Assembly: GCA_017644185.1 (NCBI GenBank)
Contig: JAEPMA010000014.1
Location: 28,998-92,997 of the forward strand
Origin: Rhodospirillales bacterium
Lineage (GTDB): Bacteria; Pseudomonadota; Alphaproteobacteria; Rhodospirillales; Casp-alpha2
DNA: 64,000 nucleotides
Reading direction: 5' to 3'
Of this stretch, positions 29,303 through 38,648 are shown piece after piece; the stretch's first letter is position 1, and each line of letters opens with the position of its first letter. Under the pieces are notes generated by a model. It was not told the DNA's origin and did no database searches. It worked only from the letters and a program-made list of their open reading frames with translations. Both the position numbers and the translations under genes were made by a program.

Positions 29303-29317
29303 TTTTGCTATGCGAAA
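29303..29317. promoter_or_regulatory. Candidate IclR operator at the iclR start
   Basis: TTTTGC-TAT-GCGAAA ends 14 bases before the iclR ATG, a position suited to autorepression. The arms are complementary except for one G-T pair. Same motif as at 32357 and 40777. Confidence 0.65.
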
Positions 29318-29331
29318 CGGTAACTTTGGCC

Positions 29332-30132
29332 ATGCCCCGAACCCCGGAACCCGCGATGATCGACGAAGACGAAGGCAAGGACCGCCGCTTCGTCACCGCC
29401 CTGGCGCGCGGCCTCGATGTGCTGCGGTGTTTTCAGCAGGGCGATGTCGGCCTCGGCAATCTTGAGATCGCCAAGCGTACCGGCCTCCCGAAGCCGACCA
29501 TTTCGCGCCTGACCTACACGCTCACGCGGCTGGGTTATCTGACCTATTCCGATCAGCACGGCACGTATCAGTTGGGACCGGGCGTGCTGCAGCTCGGCTA
29601 TGCGATGCTGTCCGGCCTCGATTTCCGCGAGCGCGCACGGCCTTTGATGCAGGAAATGGCGAACGCGGTCGACGCCACGATTGCGCTCGGCGCCCGGGAT
29701 CGCCTGAACCTGGTTTATCTGGAATCCTGCCGGGGGCCCGGCGCGGTGACGCTCAGGATCGATGTCGGCTCGCAAATCCCGATCTCGGTCACCTCGATGG
29801 GGCGCGCGCTTCTGTCCGCATTGCCGGACGACGAGCGCAATTTCCTGATGGAGCACATCCAGAAGAAGTGCACCGACGCGAAAGAGTACGAGAAGATCAA
29901 GCATGGCGTCGACAAGGCCATCGACGACATCAAGACGCGCGGGTTCTCCATGTCTCTAGGCGAATGGCGCTCGGAAGTGAACGCTGTCGGCGTGCCCCTG
30001 ATCGCACGCGACGACCGGATCTTCGCGCTCAACTGTGGGGGCCCGGCGTTCCGGGTATCGAAGGAATACCTCGAAGAGGAATGCGGCCCGCGCCTCGTCG
30101 AACTGGCACAGAAGATTTCCGCGCTCTCTTAA
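29332..30132 (+). CDS. IclR-family transcriptional regulator
   Basis: 266 residues. The N-terminal winged helix (FVTALARGLDVLRCF, then helix-turn-helix EIAKRTGLPKPTISRLTYTL, about res 20-70) is followed by the IclR effector domain (about 85-260) with the SVTSMGRALLSALP motif and the late GVPLIARD-IFALNCGGPAF. The ATG at 29332 was preferred to one 204 bases upstream because the family N-terminus fits and the longer frame covers two operator-like palindromes. It diverges from the acyl-CoA dehydrogenase gene. Four copies of a shared palindrome in the region point to it as local regulator (inference). Confidence 0.93.
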   Translation: MPRTPEPAMIDEDEGKDRRFVTALARGLDVLRCFQQGDVGLGNLEIAKRTGLPKPTISRLTYTLTRLGYLTYSDQHGTYQLGPGVLQLGYAMLSGLDFRERARPLMQEMANAVDATIALGARDRLNLVYLESCRGPGAVTLRIDVGSQIPISVTSMGRALLSALPDDERNFLMEHIQKKCTDAKEYEKIKHGVDKAIDDIKTRGFSMSLGEWRSEVNAVGVPLIARDDRIFALNCGGPAFRVSKEYLEEECGPRLVELAQKISALS

Positions 30133-32231
30133 GCCTTTGGCACCACGAGGGCATCCAGCGCCACCGCGCCCTTACCCTCTTCCAACACCACGAACGGGTT
30201 CAGATCGACGCTCGCAAGATTGTCGGCGTTGGCGGCGGCGAACACCGAGAGATTGACCAAAGCGTCGGCGAGTGCATCGATATCCGCCGCAGGCTTGCCG
30301 CGCACACCTTTGAGAAGTTTCGCGCCCTTGGTTTCTTCGATCATCCTCAGCGCTTCGGTTTTGTCGAACGGGGCCAGACGGAACGAAACGTCCTTGAAAA
30401 CTTCGACGAATACCCCACCCAGCCCGAACATCACCGCCGGACCGAACACGGGATCGATCTGCACACCCAGGATCGCTTCGACACCACCCGCGATCATGGG
30501 CGCGACGATAACGCCCTCGACTTCGGCATCAGCCATCGCACGCCCGGCACGGGCCATGATCTCACCATACGCCGCTGCCGCGTCCTGCGGCGTTTCAAGC
30601 CCCAGCATCACGCCACCGATTTCCGTTTTGTGGGCGAAGGCAGCGCCATTGATCTTGAGCGCCACGGGGCAACCGAACTTCGCCGTCGCCTCGGCAGCCT
30701 CGTCGGCGGAGCGGCACAGAACCGCATCGACAACGGGCAGGCCCGCCGCTTTCAATATTTCGCGGGAGTCCCACTCGCTCAGCGCGCGGGCGGGCATGTC
30801 CACCGGCGACGGCAAGTCGGGTATCAAATTAATCGGGGGGCGCTGGAAACCCTCGCCAATCCGGGTGACGGCGGCGATGGCGCCGATCGCACGGCACGGG
30901 TCCTCGAAGATCAGGTAGCCGGCACGACTATAAGTGTCGACCATCTCCTGATCACCGACGAGGGACAAAATCAGCAAACGATCCGGGAATTTTCTTCTGA
31001 TCGCGTCCAGTTCTTTCAACAACGGTTCGACGACATAGGGTGAGCATGCCGCGAGGGTGAAGAAGGCGACGGCTGAATCGTAACCGCCCTTCTCCAGCAT
31101 GATATCGAAGTTGACACCGACCAGGCTCAGATCGTTGAAGAACTGCGCCGTGGTGTCGACCGGGTTGAGGGCGGACGCGAACGGCAGCTTCTCTTTCAGA
31201 AGCTTCTGCGCATCGGCGGGCATCGGCGCGACATCGAGACCGAGCTTGACCGCGTGATCGGCCATCTGCACACCGACACCGCCCGAGATCGTGACGAGGC
31301 CGACCTTGCCTGCCTTCGGGAAAATCCCCGCCGTACAAGCGTACGCCGCATCCAGCATGTCTTCCGTGGTTTCGGCACGGTAGACACCCAATTGTCTAAA
31401 GACCGCGTCATAGATTTCGTCCGCACCGGCCAGCGATGCGGTGTGAGATGCGGCGGCGGCCGCGCCCTCCTCGCTTTGGCCCACTTTCAGGAAGATCACC
31501 GGCTTATTATTTTGCCGTGCTTTTTCGAGGGCGCGGATCAGCGCCGGGCCGTCCTTAACCCCCTCGGCGTAAGCACAGATCACCTTGATGTCGTCCCGTT
31601 CCGCCGCCCAGTCGATACATTCCGCAACCGTGACATCGCATTCGTTGCCCGTCGTGATGACATGGCTGACGCCCAGACCACGCCCCTTGCAGACCGCAAA
31701 CAGGTGCGTCCCGTATGCACCGGACTGGCTGATGATGGCGAGCGGCCCCGGATCCGGATAGCCCTGATCGCCAGTCGACGAAAACGTCGCGAAGAAACGG
31801 GAGTGGAAATTAAGAATGCCGAGGCAGTTGGGCCCCAACAACCTGACGCCTGTGCGTTTCGAGAACGCCGTCAGTTCATCTTGCGCCGATGTTCCTTCAT
31901 CGCCCACTTCCGCGAAACCGGAACTGAACACGATGGCGGATTTAACGCCGCATGCGGCGCAGTCTTCGAGGGTATCGAGAACGAACTTCGCCGGGACCGC
32001 GATCAAGGCGCAGTCGATGGGCTGGCCGATGTCCTTGACGGATTTGTAGGCCTTAACCCCCTGCACCGTCTCGCGGTTCGGGTTCACCGGATAGAAGGGC
32101 CCTTCGTAACCCCATTTGATCAGGTAACGCAGCGGCCGACCGCCGATGCGCCCCGGGTCGTCGGAAGCGCCGATAATCGCAACGGACTTCGGCCCGATCA
32201 GGGCTTCAAGGCCCGCTCGCGGATCGTTCAT
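30129..32231 (-). CDS. NDP-forming acyl-CoA ligase (acetate--CoA ligase family)
   Basis: 700 residues, a single-chain fusion of the alpha and beta parts of ADP-forming acyl-CoA synthetases. Order: CoA-binding domain (SVAIIGASDDPGRIGGRPL, about 18), succinyl-CoA-ligase-like domains with IISQSGAYG and the phosphohistidine motif SHTASLAGADEIYDAVF (about 270), then the ATP-grasp domain (about 480-700, GCPVALKI...HKTEIGGV). It makes acyl-CoA from a free acid without AMP. The ATG at 32231 fits the family; an extension upstream does not. It ends convergent with iclR (4-base overlap of the stops) and starts divergent from the TAXI gene, sharing an operator. Confidence 0.92.
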   Translation of the reverse strand: MNDPRAGLEALIGPKSVAIIGASDDPGRIGGRPLRYLIKWGYEGPFYPVNPNRETVQGVKAYKSVKDIGQPIDCALIAVPAKFVLDTLEDCAACGVKSAIVFSSGFAEVGDEGTSAQDELTAFSKRTGVRLLGPNCLGILNFHSRFFATFSSTGDQGYPDPGPLAIISQSGAYGTHLFAVCKGRGLGVSHVITTGNECDVTVAECIDWAAERDDIKVICAYAEGVKDGPALIRALEKARQNNKPVIFLKVGQSEEGAAAAASHTASLAGADEIYDAVFRQLGVYRAETTEDMLDAAYACTAGIFPKAGKVGLVTISGGVGVQMADHAVKLGLDVAPMPADAQKLLKEKLPFASALNPVDTTAQFFNDLSLVGVNFDIMLEKGGYDSAVAFFTLAACSPYVVEPLLKELDAIRRKFPDRLLILSLVGDQEMVDTYSRAGYLIFEDPCRAIGAIAAVTRIGEGFQRPPINLIPDLPSPVDMPARALSEWDSREILKAAGLPVVDAVLCRSADEAAEATAKFGCPVALKINGAAFAHKTEIGGVMLGLETPQDAAAAYGEIMARAGRAMADAEVEGVIVAPMIAGGVEAILGVQIDPVFGPAVMFGLGGVFVEVFKDVSFRLAPFDKTEALRMIEETKGAKLLKGVRGKPAADIDALADALVNLSVFAAANADNLASVDLNPFVVLEEGKGAVALDALVVPKA

Positions 32232-32356
32232 GGACGTTTGTCTCCCATCGTCCGGCCGGGCTTTTGTGCCCGGCTCTCTTGTATATTCGGGTGGTTTTCG
32301 ACGGAAATCCAACCTCTGATTGCTTTACATGCGAACCGAAAAAATGCAAAACTTAA

Positions 32357-32371
32357 TTTTACTATGCAAAA
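32357..32371. promoter_or_regulatory. Candidate IclR operator between the CoA-ligase and TAXI transporter genes
   Basis: TTTTAC-TAT-GCAAAA, 126 bases before the divergent ligase ATG and 72 before the TAXI ATG. It fits the TTTYGC-N3-GCRAAA palindrome with one change in the left arm. Degenerate half-sites (ATGCGAA at 32329, ATGCAAAAC at 32344) lie next to it, perhaps a second weak site. Confidence 0.6.
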
Positions 32372-32442
32372 CAAATGATGGTTTTAACGGACCGCGAACT
32401 CCAAGTTTCAAACTGCAATTAAAATACCGTTGGGAGGTACAA

Positions 32443-33588
32443 ATGAAAACGAAGACGATGGGAGCGCTCTGCGCAGCCCTGGTTATTTCCGGCGCGGTTG
32501 CCGCGAATGCCGCGGAAGTGAAGCTTCCGAAGAACATGGCGTGGACCGCCTATAACACCGGGACGACCGGCTATAACCAGTCCGTCGCCATCGGTAAGGC
32601 CCTCAAGGATAAGTATGGCGTCACGCTCCGCGTGGTACCGGGCAAGAACGACATTTCGCGCCTGACCCCCGTCAAGGCGGGCAAGGTCGACTATTCCGCC
32701 AACGGTATCGCGACGTTCTTCGCGTCCGAGGGCGTGTTCCAGTTCGCCGATGCCAATTGGGGTCCGATGCCGGTCCGCGTCCTTCTTTCCGCCAGCGGTT
32801 CCGCCGGTCTTTCGGTCGCCGTCGCCGCCGACAAGGGCATCAAGACCTACGCCGATCTGAAGGGCAAACGCGTCGCCTACGTGCGTGGCGGCGATGCGCT
32901 CAACGTCGGGATCGAGGGTATGCTGGCGTGCGGTGGCCTGACCTACGACGATGTCGAAAAGGTCGAATTCCCGGGCTATGGGGCCGCATGGGAAGGCATG
33001 GTCAACGACCAGGTCGACGCCATGTTCGCATCGACGCTGTCGGGTCCGACCAAGAAGCTCGAAGCCAGCCCGCGCGGTATCTATTGGCCCCCGACGCCGA
33101 AGGGCGATGCCAAATGCTGGGACGGCATCAAGAAAGTGGCGCCGTACTTCGTCCCTAAAATGATCACCAAGGGTACCGGGATTTCCGCCGAGAAACCCTA
33201 TGAAGGCCCGGCGTATCCCTATCCGATCCTGATGACCCTCGCGAAGCAGGATAAGAACGAGGTCTATTCCCTGACCCGCGCCATCGTGGAGGAATACGAC
33301 AACTATTCCGCCGCCGAGCCGGCCGCCAAGGGCTGGGCATTGAACAACCAGCTTCTCGACTGGGTCGTGCCGTACCACGACGGGGCGGTGATGTACCTCA
33401 AAGAAGCCGGGGTCTGGACCGACGCCCATCAGGCGCACAACGACAAGCTGGTCGAGCGTCAGAACGTGCTCGCCGGCGCCTGGTCGAAGATGGATATGAA
33501 GCTGGAAGGCGATGCGTTCGCCTCGAAGTGGCTTGAGATGCGCGCCGCCGCACTCAGCAAAGCCGGCTTCGATCCCATATGGAAGTAA
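32443..33588 (+). CDS. TAXI-family TRAP transporter solute-binding protein
   Basis: 381 residues. Signal peptide residues 1-22 (MKTKTMGALCAALV...ANAAE). The mature part has the TAXI opening (AYNTGTTGYNQSVAIGKALKDKYG) and the LRVVPGKNDISRLTPVKAGKVDYS block typical of this binding-protein class. It captures an organic acid in the periplasm for the fused permease that follows; the stop overlaps that permease's start by 10 bases. GGGAGG precedes the ATG. Known TAXI ligands include glutamate and dicarboxylates; the ligand here is unknown but should feed the neighbouring acyl-CoA pathway. Confidence 0.9.
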   Translation: MKTKTMGALCAALVISGAVAANAAEVKLPKNMAWTAYNTGTTGYNQSVAIGKALKDKYGVTLRVVPGKNDISRLTPVKAGKVDYSANGIATFFASEGVFQFADANWGPMPVRVLLSASGSAGLSVAVAADKGIKTYADLKGKRVAYVRGGDALNVGIEGMLACGGLTYDDVEKVEFPGYGAAWEGMVNDQVDAMFASTLSGPTKKLEASPRGIYWPPTPKGDAKCWDGIKKVAPYFVPKMITKGTGISAEKPYEGPAYPYPILMTLAKQDKNEVYSLTRAIVEEYDNYSAAEPAAKGWALNNQLLDWVVPYHDGAVMYLKEAGVWTDAHQAHNDKLVERQNVLAGAWSKMDMKLEGDAFASKWLEMRAAALSKAGFDPIWK

Positions 33589-35576
33589 CCGATAAGGAAG
33601 AGCAGCCGGCGGCGGAACGTCACCGGCAGCTCAATCTTTTCTGGAGGTCGGTCGCCCTGGTGGCGGCCGTCCTCACCATTGTGCTTGCCGTCGATCAGGT
33701 GCGCCTGATCTTCGGCATGCAGTGGCTCGGCGACATCATCAAGCTGTCGAACCACTACCTATATGCCATTCTCGGCCTGCTGTTGCCGCTGACGTTCATC
33801 TTCTTCCCGATGAGCGGCAAGGTCAGGAACACGGGCGTCCCCTGGTATGACGCCCTTTTGTGCGTCCTCACGTTCGCGACGTGTCTATTCTTCTTTCTGA
33901 ACTCAACGACCATCGTCGATCAGGGCTGGGAATTCGTTGCCCCCGATTACGCGGTCTATGTCAGTTACGTTTTGTGGGCGTTGACGCTCGAAGCCGTGCG
34001 CCGCGCCGGCGGGTTCGCGATATTCCTGATCGTGGCCGTGATCTCGACGTATCCGTTGTTCGCCGACAGCATGCCGGGACCGATTTCCGGCCTCGCCAGC
34101 ACGTGGGGCGAGACGGCCGCCTACCACACCATGAGCATCGAGAGCATTCTGGGCATCCCGATGCGCGCCTTCGCCGAATTGGTGATCGGCTTTTTGATTT
34201 TCGGGGTCGCCCTCCAGCACACGGGTGGAGGGCGCTTTTTCCTCAACCTCGCGTTCGCTCTGTTGGGTGGCGTCAGGGGGGGCGCCGCCAAGGTCGCGAT
34301 CTTCTCAAGCGGCCTGATGGGCTCGATGAGCGGCAGTGTGATCACCAACGTTTTGACCACCGGCGTGATGACCATCCCCGCCATGCGACGGACCGGATTC
34401 CAGCCGCATTACGCGGGCGGCGTCGAGGCATGTGCGTCGACCGGAGGCGTCCTGATGCCCCCCGTGATGGGCGCGACCGCGTTCATCATGGCGACGATCA
34501 TCGAAGTCCCCTACGTCGATATCGCCATCGCCGCGATCGTACCTTCCGGGCTTTATTTCTTCGGTCTGTTCATGCAGATCGATTCCTACGCCGCGCGCAT
34601 GAAGCTGGAGGGTCTCCCCAAGGCTGAGCTGCCGTCGCTATCGGGTACGATCCGCGAAGGCTGGTACTTCGTCTTCGTGTTCGCGATGCTGATCGTGATG
34701 CTGGTCTATCTGCGCCGCGAAGCGCTGGCGCCGTTCTATGCGACCGCGATGCTTTTGTTCCTCAACCAGGTTTTCCCGTCGGGCCGCTGGGGGGTGGATG
34801 AAGTTAAAAAGTTCCTGATCGCCGTCGCACGCCTGTTAACCGAACTGACGGCGATCCTGGCCGCCGTTGGACTGATCGTCGGCGCATTGTCGATGACGGG
34901 CATGGCGGGCACCCTGGTCAACGATCTGGTGTTTCTCGCCGGCGGCTCAACGCTCACTCTATTAGTTATGGGGGCTATCACCAGCTTCATCATGGGCATC
35001 GGGATGACCGTGACGGCGGCCTATATCTTCCTCGCCGTCGTGCTCGCCCCTGCGCTAATCCAGGGCGGGTTGTCGCCGATGGCCGTGCACCTGTTCATCC
35101 TCTACTGGGGGATGCTGTCGTTCATCACCCCGCCCGTGGCACTCGGCGCCTACGCAGCCGCCGCTTTGGCGCAAGCGACACCGATGCGGACCGGGCTGGA
35201 GGCGATGCGCCTCGGCTCGATCATCTATTTCATTCCGTTCTTCTTCGTCCTCAACCCGTCGCTGATTTTACAAGGCACGCTCACCAGCATCCTCGCCCAC
35301 ACCTTGTCGGCGTTCGTCGGCGTCTGGTTCGTCGCAGGCGCTTTACAAGGCTATCAGATCGGCCTCGGCCCCTTGAGCAAGTGCGGCAACCTGCAATGGC
35401 CGGTGCGGATTTTGATGGTCTTCGCCGGCATGAGTTTGGCAACCCCGGGTGGTGGGCTGTTGCCGTGGACGAACATGGAGGGCATCGTAGCTTCCGTCGT
35501 TATGTTGATCGCGGCCATCGTGCTGTTCTTCGTGGGCGGCACAATGCTCAAGAACGGTGCGGCGCAGAAACAATAA
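33579..35576 (+). CDS. TRAP transporter permease, fused DctQ-DctM type
   Basis: 665 residues with about 16-18 membrane segments. The N-terminal third is the small DctQ-like part; the remainder is the DctM-like large permease, with the GLMGSMSGSVITNVLTTGVMTIPAM segment (about 243-267) and ITPPVALGAYAAAALA (about 514-529) typical of TAXI-linked fusions. It drives sodium- or proton-coupled uptake with the preceding binding protein. Overlapping start codon (ATGGAAGTAA) shows tight coupling. The SDR gene follows. Confidence 0.93.
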   Translation: MEVTDKEEQPAAERHRQLNLFWRSVALVAAVLTIVLAVDQVRLIFGMQWLGDIIKLSNHYLYAILGLLLPLTFIFFPMSGKVRNTGVPWYDALLCVLTFATCLFFFLNSTTIVDQGWEFVAPDYAVYVSYVLWALTLEAVRRAGGFAIFLIVAVISTYPLFADSMPGPISGLASTWGETAAYHTMSIESILGIPMRAFAELVIGFLIFGVALQHTGGGRFFLNLAFALLGGVRGGAAKVAIFSSGLMGSMSGSVITNVLTTGVMTIPAMRRTGFQPHYAGGVEACASTGGVLMPPVMGATAFIMATIIEVPYVDIAIAAIVPSGLYFFGLFMQIDSYAARMKLEGLPKAELPSLSGTIREGWYFVFVFAMLIVMLVYLRREALAPFYATAMLLFLNQVFPSGRWGVDEVKKFLIAVARLLTELTAILAAVGLIVGALSMTGMAGTLVNDLVFLAGGSTLTLLVMGAITSFIMGIGMTVTAAYIFLAVVLAPALIQGGLSPMAVHLFILYWGMLSFITPPVALGAYAAAALAQATPMRTGLEAMRLGSIIYFIPFFFVLNPSLILQGTLTSILAHTLSAFVGVWFVAGALQGYQIGLGPLSKCGNLQWPVRILMVFAGMSLATPGGGLLPWTNMEGIVASVVMLIAAIVLFFVGGTMLKNGAAQKQ

Positions 35577-35589
35577 GACGGAGAGACTT

Positions 35590-36375
35590 TTGAGCGTGCA
35601 GGACTTATTCGATCTAACGGGCAAAGTCGCCCTGATCACCGGTTCGACCAAGGGCATCGGCAAGGAAATCGCCAAGACGTTCGCGGCCGCGGGCGCCAAG
35701 GTCGTCGTTTCCAGCCGCAAACCCGAACGCTGCGAAGAGACCGCCGCAGAAATCCGTGAAGCCGGGGGCGAGGTCCTCGCCATCCCCTGCAATATCTCGG
35801 AGAAAGATCAACTGAAGGCGCTGGTCGACGCCACCCTCGCGGCGTGGAAGAAGATCGACATCCTCGTCTGCAACGCCGCCGTGAACCCGTATTTCGGGCC
35901 GCTTTCCGGGATCACCCAGGAAGCCTACGACAAGATCATGGACGTCAACATCGGCTCCAACCTGTGGCTTTGCAATCTTGTGATCCCGCAGATGGCGGAA
36001 CGTAAAGATGGCGCGGTGATCATCGTCTCGAGCATCGGCGGGTTAAAGGGGAGCGAAAATCTTGGCGCTTACGGGATTTCGAAAGCCGCCGATATGCAGC
36101 TCGCCCGCAACCTCGCCGTCGAGTGGGGGCCGTCGAACATCCGCTCCAACTGCATCGCGCCGGGTCTCGTCAAAACCGATTTCGCGCGGGCTTTATGGGA
36201 AGACCCGGAGCGAACCAAACAAGCGCTCGCCGCCTATCCCATCGGCAGACTGGGCGAGCCGGAAGATATCGCCGGCGCGGCGCTGTTTTTAGCCTCGAAA
36301 GCGGGCAGCTTCGTCAACGGCCACACACTGGTTGTCGACGGTGGCAGCACCATCGGCTCCAGCCGCTACAGCTGA
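35590..36375 (+). CDS. Short-chain dehydrogenase/reductase
   Basis: 261 residues if started at the TTG at 35590, which has GGAGAG (35580-35585) in front; an ATG at 35557 would overlap the permease by 20 bases and add an unlikely basic leader. Classic SDR features: TGSTKGIGKE (NAD(P) loop, about 16-25), CNAAVN, catalytic S in IVSSIGG, Y-x3-K as YGISK (about 160). The family oxidises alcohols or reduces ketones. In a hydroxy-acid pathway it could reduce a 4-keto acyl-CoA or oxidise a hydroxyacyl-CoA (inference). Cotranscribed with the transporter; convergent with the kinase gene. Confidence 0.9.
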   Translation: MSVQDLFDLTGKVALITGSTKGIGKEIAKTFAAAGAKVVVSSRKPERCEETAAEIREAGGEVLAIPCNISEKDQLKALVDATLAAWKKIDILVCNAAVNPYFGPLSGITQEAYDKIMDVNIGSNLWLCNLVIPQMAERKDGAVIIVSSIGGLKGSENLGAYGISKAADMQLARNLAVEWGPSNIRSNCIAPGLVKTDFARALWEDPERTKQALAAYPIGRLGEPEDIAGAALFLASKAGSFVNGHTLVVDGGSTIGSSRYS

Positions 36376-36379
36376 TATT

Positions 36380-37435
36380 TTAAAGTCCGGCGAGAACGCG
36401 GCCCTTGTCCGTCAATCCGGCGATGCGCTCGCCGAAGATCGCGAACCGTTCGTCCTGGGTCTGGCCGCGCAAATAGCGGATGTAGATCTGCTGTAAAATG
36501 ACGGCGATCTTAAAGACGCCGAACACCTGATACCAATGCACATCCGTGCAATCGAGACCGGCCTTTAAAGAGTACCGCTCGATCACGTCGGCCCGCGTCG
36601 GGAAGCCCTCGTTCCACGTCGGCATCGACGCGCCCAAAATCCACTTCGGATCGTCGTCCGATTGTCCCCAGAACGTGAGGACGTATCCGAGATCGGATAA
36701 GGGGTCGCCCCGCGTGCACATGTCCCAGTCCAGCACGGCCCGCGGGATCGCCGGATCGTCCGCATCCAACAGCGTGTTATCCAGCTTGAAGTCGTTGTGG
36801 AGTAACGTCGCGCGCTGGCTTTCGGGGATGCGCCCGTGCAACCAGTCGATGACACTATCCATCACCGGATTGTCTTCGTGAACGGCGGCGCGCCAGCGCT
36901 TGGTCCACCCGGACAGCTGGCGTTCGATAAACCCTTCGGGGCGGCCGAGATCGCCCAAGCCCGCCTCATCAGGATCGACGGTGTGTAGTGCCGCCAATGT
37001 GTCGATCAGCATCTCGCCCATGCGATGCAACAAATCTTCCGGCCAGTCCCGGTCTTCGGGGAGCTCGCGCCGGACGACGATACCATTCCTTCTCTCAAGA
37101 ACATGGAAGGGGGCGCCGATCACCGTATCTTCTTCGCAGACGGCATAGCTTCTGGGCGCCAAAGGGAACGCCTTCCACAAGTCCCTCAACACCCGGTGCT
37201 CGCGCTTCATGTCGTGGGATGACGGCGCGACGGGGCCGAGCGGCGGGCGCCGGAGAACGTACTCCGCCTCCCCGAACCTTACGAGATACGTCAGATTGGC
37301 GTGCCCGCCGCCGAACTGAGCGAGTGAAAATGCCCCTTCCGTTTCAGGCAGGTGATCGCGCAGCCAGGGCTCGAGCAACGACGTATCGAGCCGCTCGTCC
37401 TGCCTGATCTCGATCACCTCACGGTCGGACACCAT
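36380..37435 (-). CDS. APH-type phosphotransferase, ACAD10/11-domain-like
   Basis: 351 residues with the aminoglycoside-kinase/choline-kinase fold. Brenner motif HNDFKLDN (about 214-221), metal motif DWDMCTRGDPLSDLGY (about 237-252), and an N-terminal FGGGHANLTYLV nucleotide loop. This subfamily equals the kinase half of mammalian ACAD10/11 and LvaA of Pseudomonas levulinate catabolism, which phosphorylate 4-hydroxyacyl-CoA. It lies directly after the thiolase gene (start 37435, stop of thiolase 37444). The acyl-CoA dehydrogenase half is a separate gene at 40962. Resistance to aminoglycosides is unlikely. Confidence 0.86.
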   Translation of the reverse strand: MVSDREVIEIRQDERLDTSLLEPWLRDHLPETEGAFSLAQFGGGHANLTYLVRFGEAEYVLRRPPLGPVAPSSHDMKREHRVLRDLWKAFPLAPRSYAVCEEDTVIGAPFHVLERRNGIVVRRELPEDRDWPEDLLHRMGEMLIDTLAALHTVDPDEAGLGDLGRPEGFIERQLSGWTKRWRAAVHEDNPVMDSVIDWLHGRIPESQRATLLHNDFKLDNTLLDADDPAIPRAVLDWDMCTRGDPLSDLGYVLTFWGQSDDDPKWILGASMPTWNEGFPTRADVIERYSLKAGLDCTDVHWYQVFGVFKIAVILQQIYIRYLRGQTQDERFAIFGERIAGLTDKGRVLAGL

Positions 37436-37443
37436 CACCCGGC

Positions 37444-38625
37444 TCAGACGACTTCGAACAGACCCGCCGCGCCCATGCCGCCGCCGACGCACATGGTCAC
37501 GACGACGTTCTTGGCACCACGACGCTTACCCTCGATCAGGATATGACCGGCAAGCCTGGCACCAGTCATGCCGAACGGGTGGCCGATGGCGATGGAACCG
37601 CCGTTGACGTTGAGCTTGTCGTTCGGGATGCCCAGCTTGTCGCGGCAATAAAGAACCTGCGATGCGAACGCCTCGTTCAACTCCCAGAGATCGATATCGT
37701 CCATCTTCATCCCAAAGCGCTCCAACAGACGCGGCACGGCGAACACCGGGCCGATCCCCATCTCGTCAGGTTCACACCCGGCGACGGTGAAGCCCTTGAA
37801 GATGCCGAGCGGCTCAAGTCCGCGCTTTTCGGCTTCCTTCGCATCCATGACGACGCACGCCGACGCCCCATCCGACAACTGGCTCGCATTCCCTGCCGTG
37901 ATGAAGTTCCCTTCCCCCATCACGGGTTGAAGTTTCTGAAGACCTTCGATGTTGGTGTCGGGGCGGTTGCCCTCGTCCCGGTCCAGCGTCACTTCCTGAT
38001 CCGAAACCTCACCCGTTTCCTTGTTCTTCACCTCCTTCACGGTGGTGATCGGGACGATCTCGTCGTCGAAATACCCCGCCTGTTGGGCGATGGCGCACCG
38101 CTGCTGGCTTTGGAGGCCGTATTCGTCCTGCGCCTCGCGGCTGACCCCGTACCGCTTGGCGACGAGATCGGCGGTATCGATCATCGCCATCCAGAGCTCG
38201 GGTTTGTGTTCCATCAGCCATTCTTCTTCGAAGTAATGACGGTTCAAATTTGGCTGCACGAGGCTGACGCTCTCGACACCGCCCGCGACCATCACCGGCA
38301 CCTTATCCACGATGACCCGCTGCGCCGCCATGGCGATGGCCTGCAGACCGGACGAGCAGAACCGGTTGACGGTCGTCCCCGACGTCGTCACCGGCAGACC
38401 GGCACGGTAAGCCGCCAAGCGCGCGATGTTCTTACCCGTGGCGCCCTCCGGATAACCGCAACCGATGATCACGTCCTCGACCTCTTCGGGATCGACCCCG
38501 GCCCGTTCGACGGCGGCTTCAATACAATGCGCCTGCATCACGGCACCGTGGGTCTTGTTGAATGCGCCCCGGTAGGCTTTACCGATGGGGGTGCGGGCCG
38601 TGGATACGATGACGGCTTCGGTCAT
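37444..38625 (-). CDS. Acetyl-CoA acyltransferase (thiolase)
   Basis: 393 residues. Active-site cysteine C90 in [27 protein letters not shown] (catalytic His, about 345-361) and the closing [13 protein letters not shown] with the second cysteine (about 377). It cleaves 3-ketoacyl-CoA with CoA, the last step of beta-oxidation. It starts 24 bases after the enoyl-CoA hydratase/dehydrogenase fusion and precedes the kinase gene, forming an operon. FadA/FadI-type degradative function is favoured by context over acetoacetyl-CoA synthesis. Confidence 0.94.
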   Translation of the reverse strand: MTEAVIVSTARTPIGKAYRGAFNKTHGAVMQAHCIEAAVERAGVDPEEVEDVIIGCGYPEGATGKNIARLAAYRAGLPVTTSGTTVNRFCSSGLQAIAMAAQRVIVDKVPVMVAGGVESVSLVQPNLNRHYFEEEWLMEHKPELWMAMIDTADLVAKRYGVSREAQDEYGLQSQQRCAIAQQAGYFDDEIVPITTVKEVKNKETGEVSDQEVTLDRDEGNRPDTNIEGLQKLQPVMGEGNFITAGNASQLSDGASACVVMDAKEAEKRGLEPLGIFKGFTVAGCEPDEMGIGPVFAVPRLLERFGMKMDDIDLWELNEAFASQVLYCRDKLGIPNDKLNVNGGSIAIGHPFGMTGARLAGHILIEGKRRGAKNVVVTMCVGGGMGAAGLFEVV

Positions 38626-38648
38626 TATGATCTTCCTCTAAGCTTTGG

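Noticed and set aside
36380..37435. Aminoglycoside resistance gene
   Set aside because: The kinase belongs to the ACAD10/11-like APH group and is in a beta-oxidation operon; no resistance or mobile genes are nearby.
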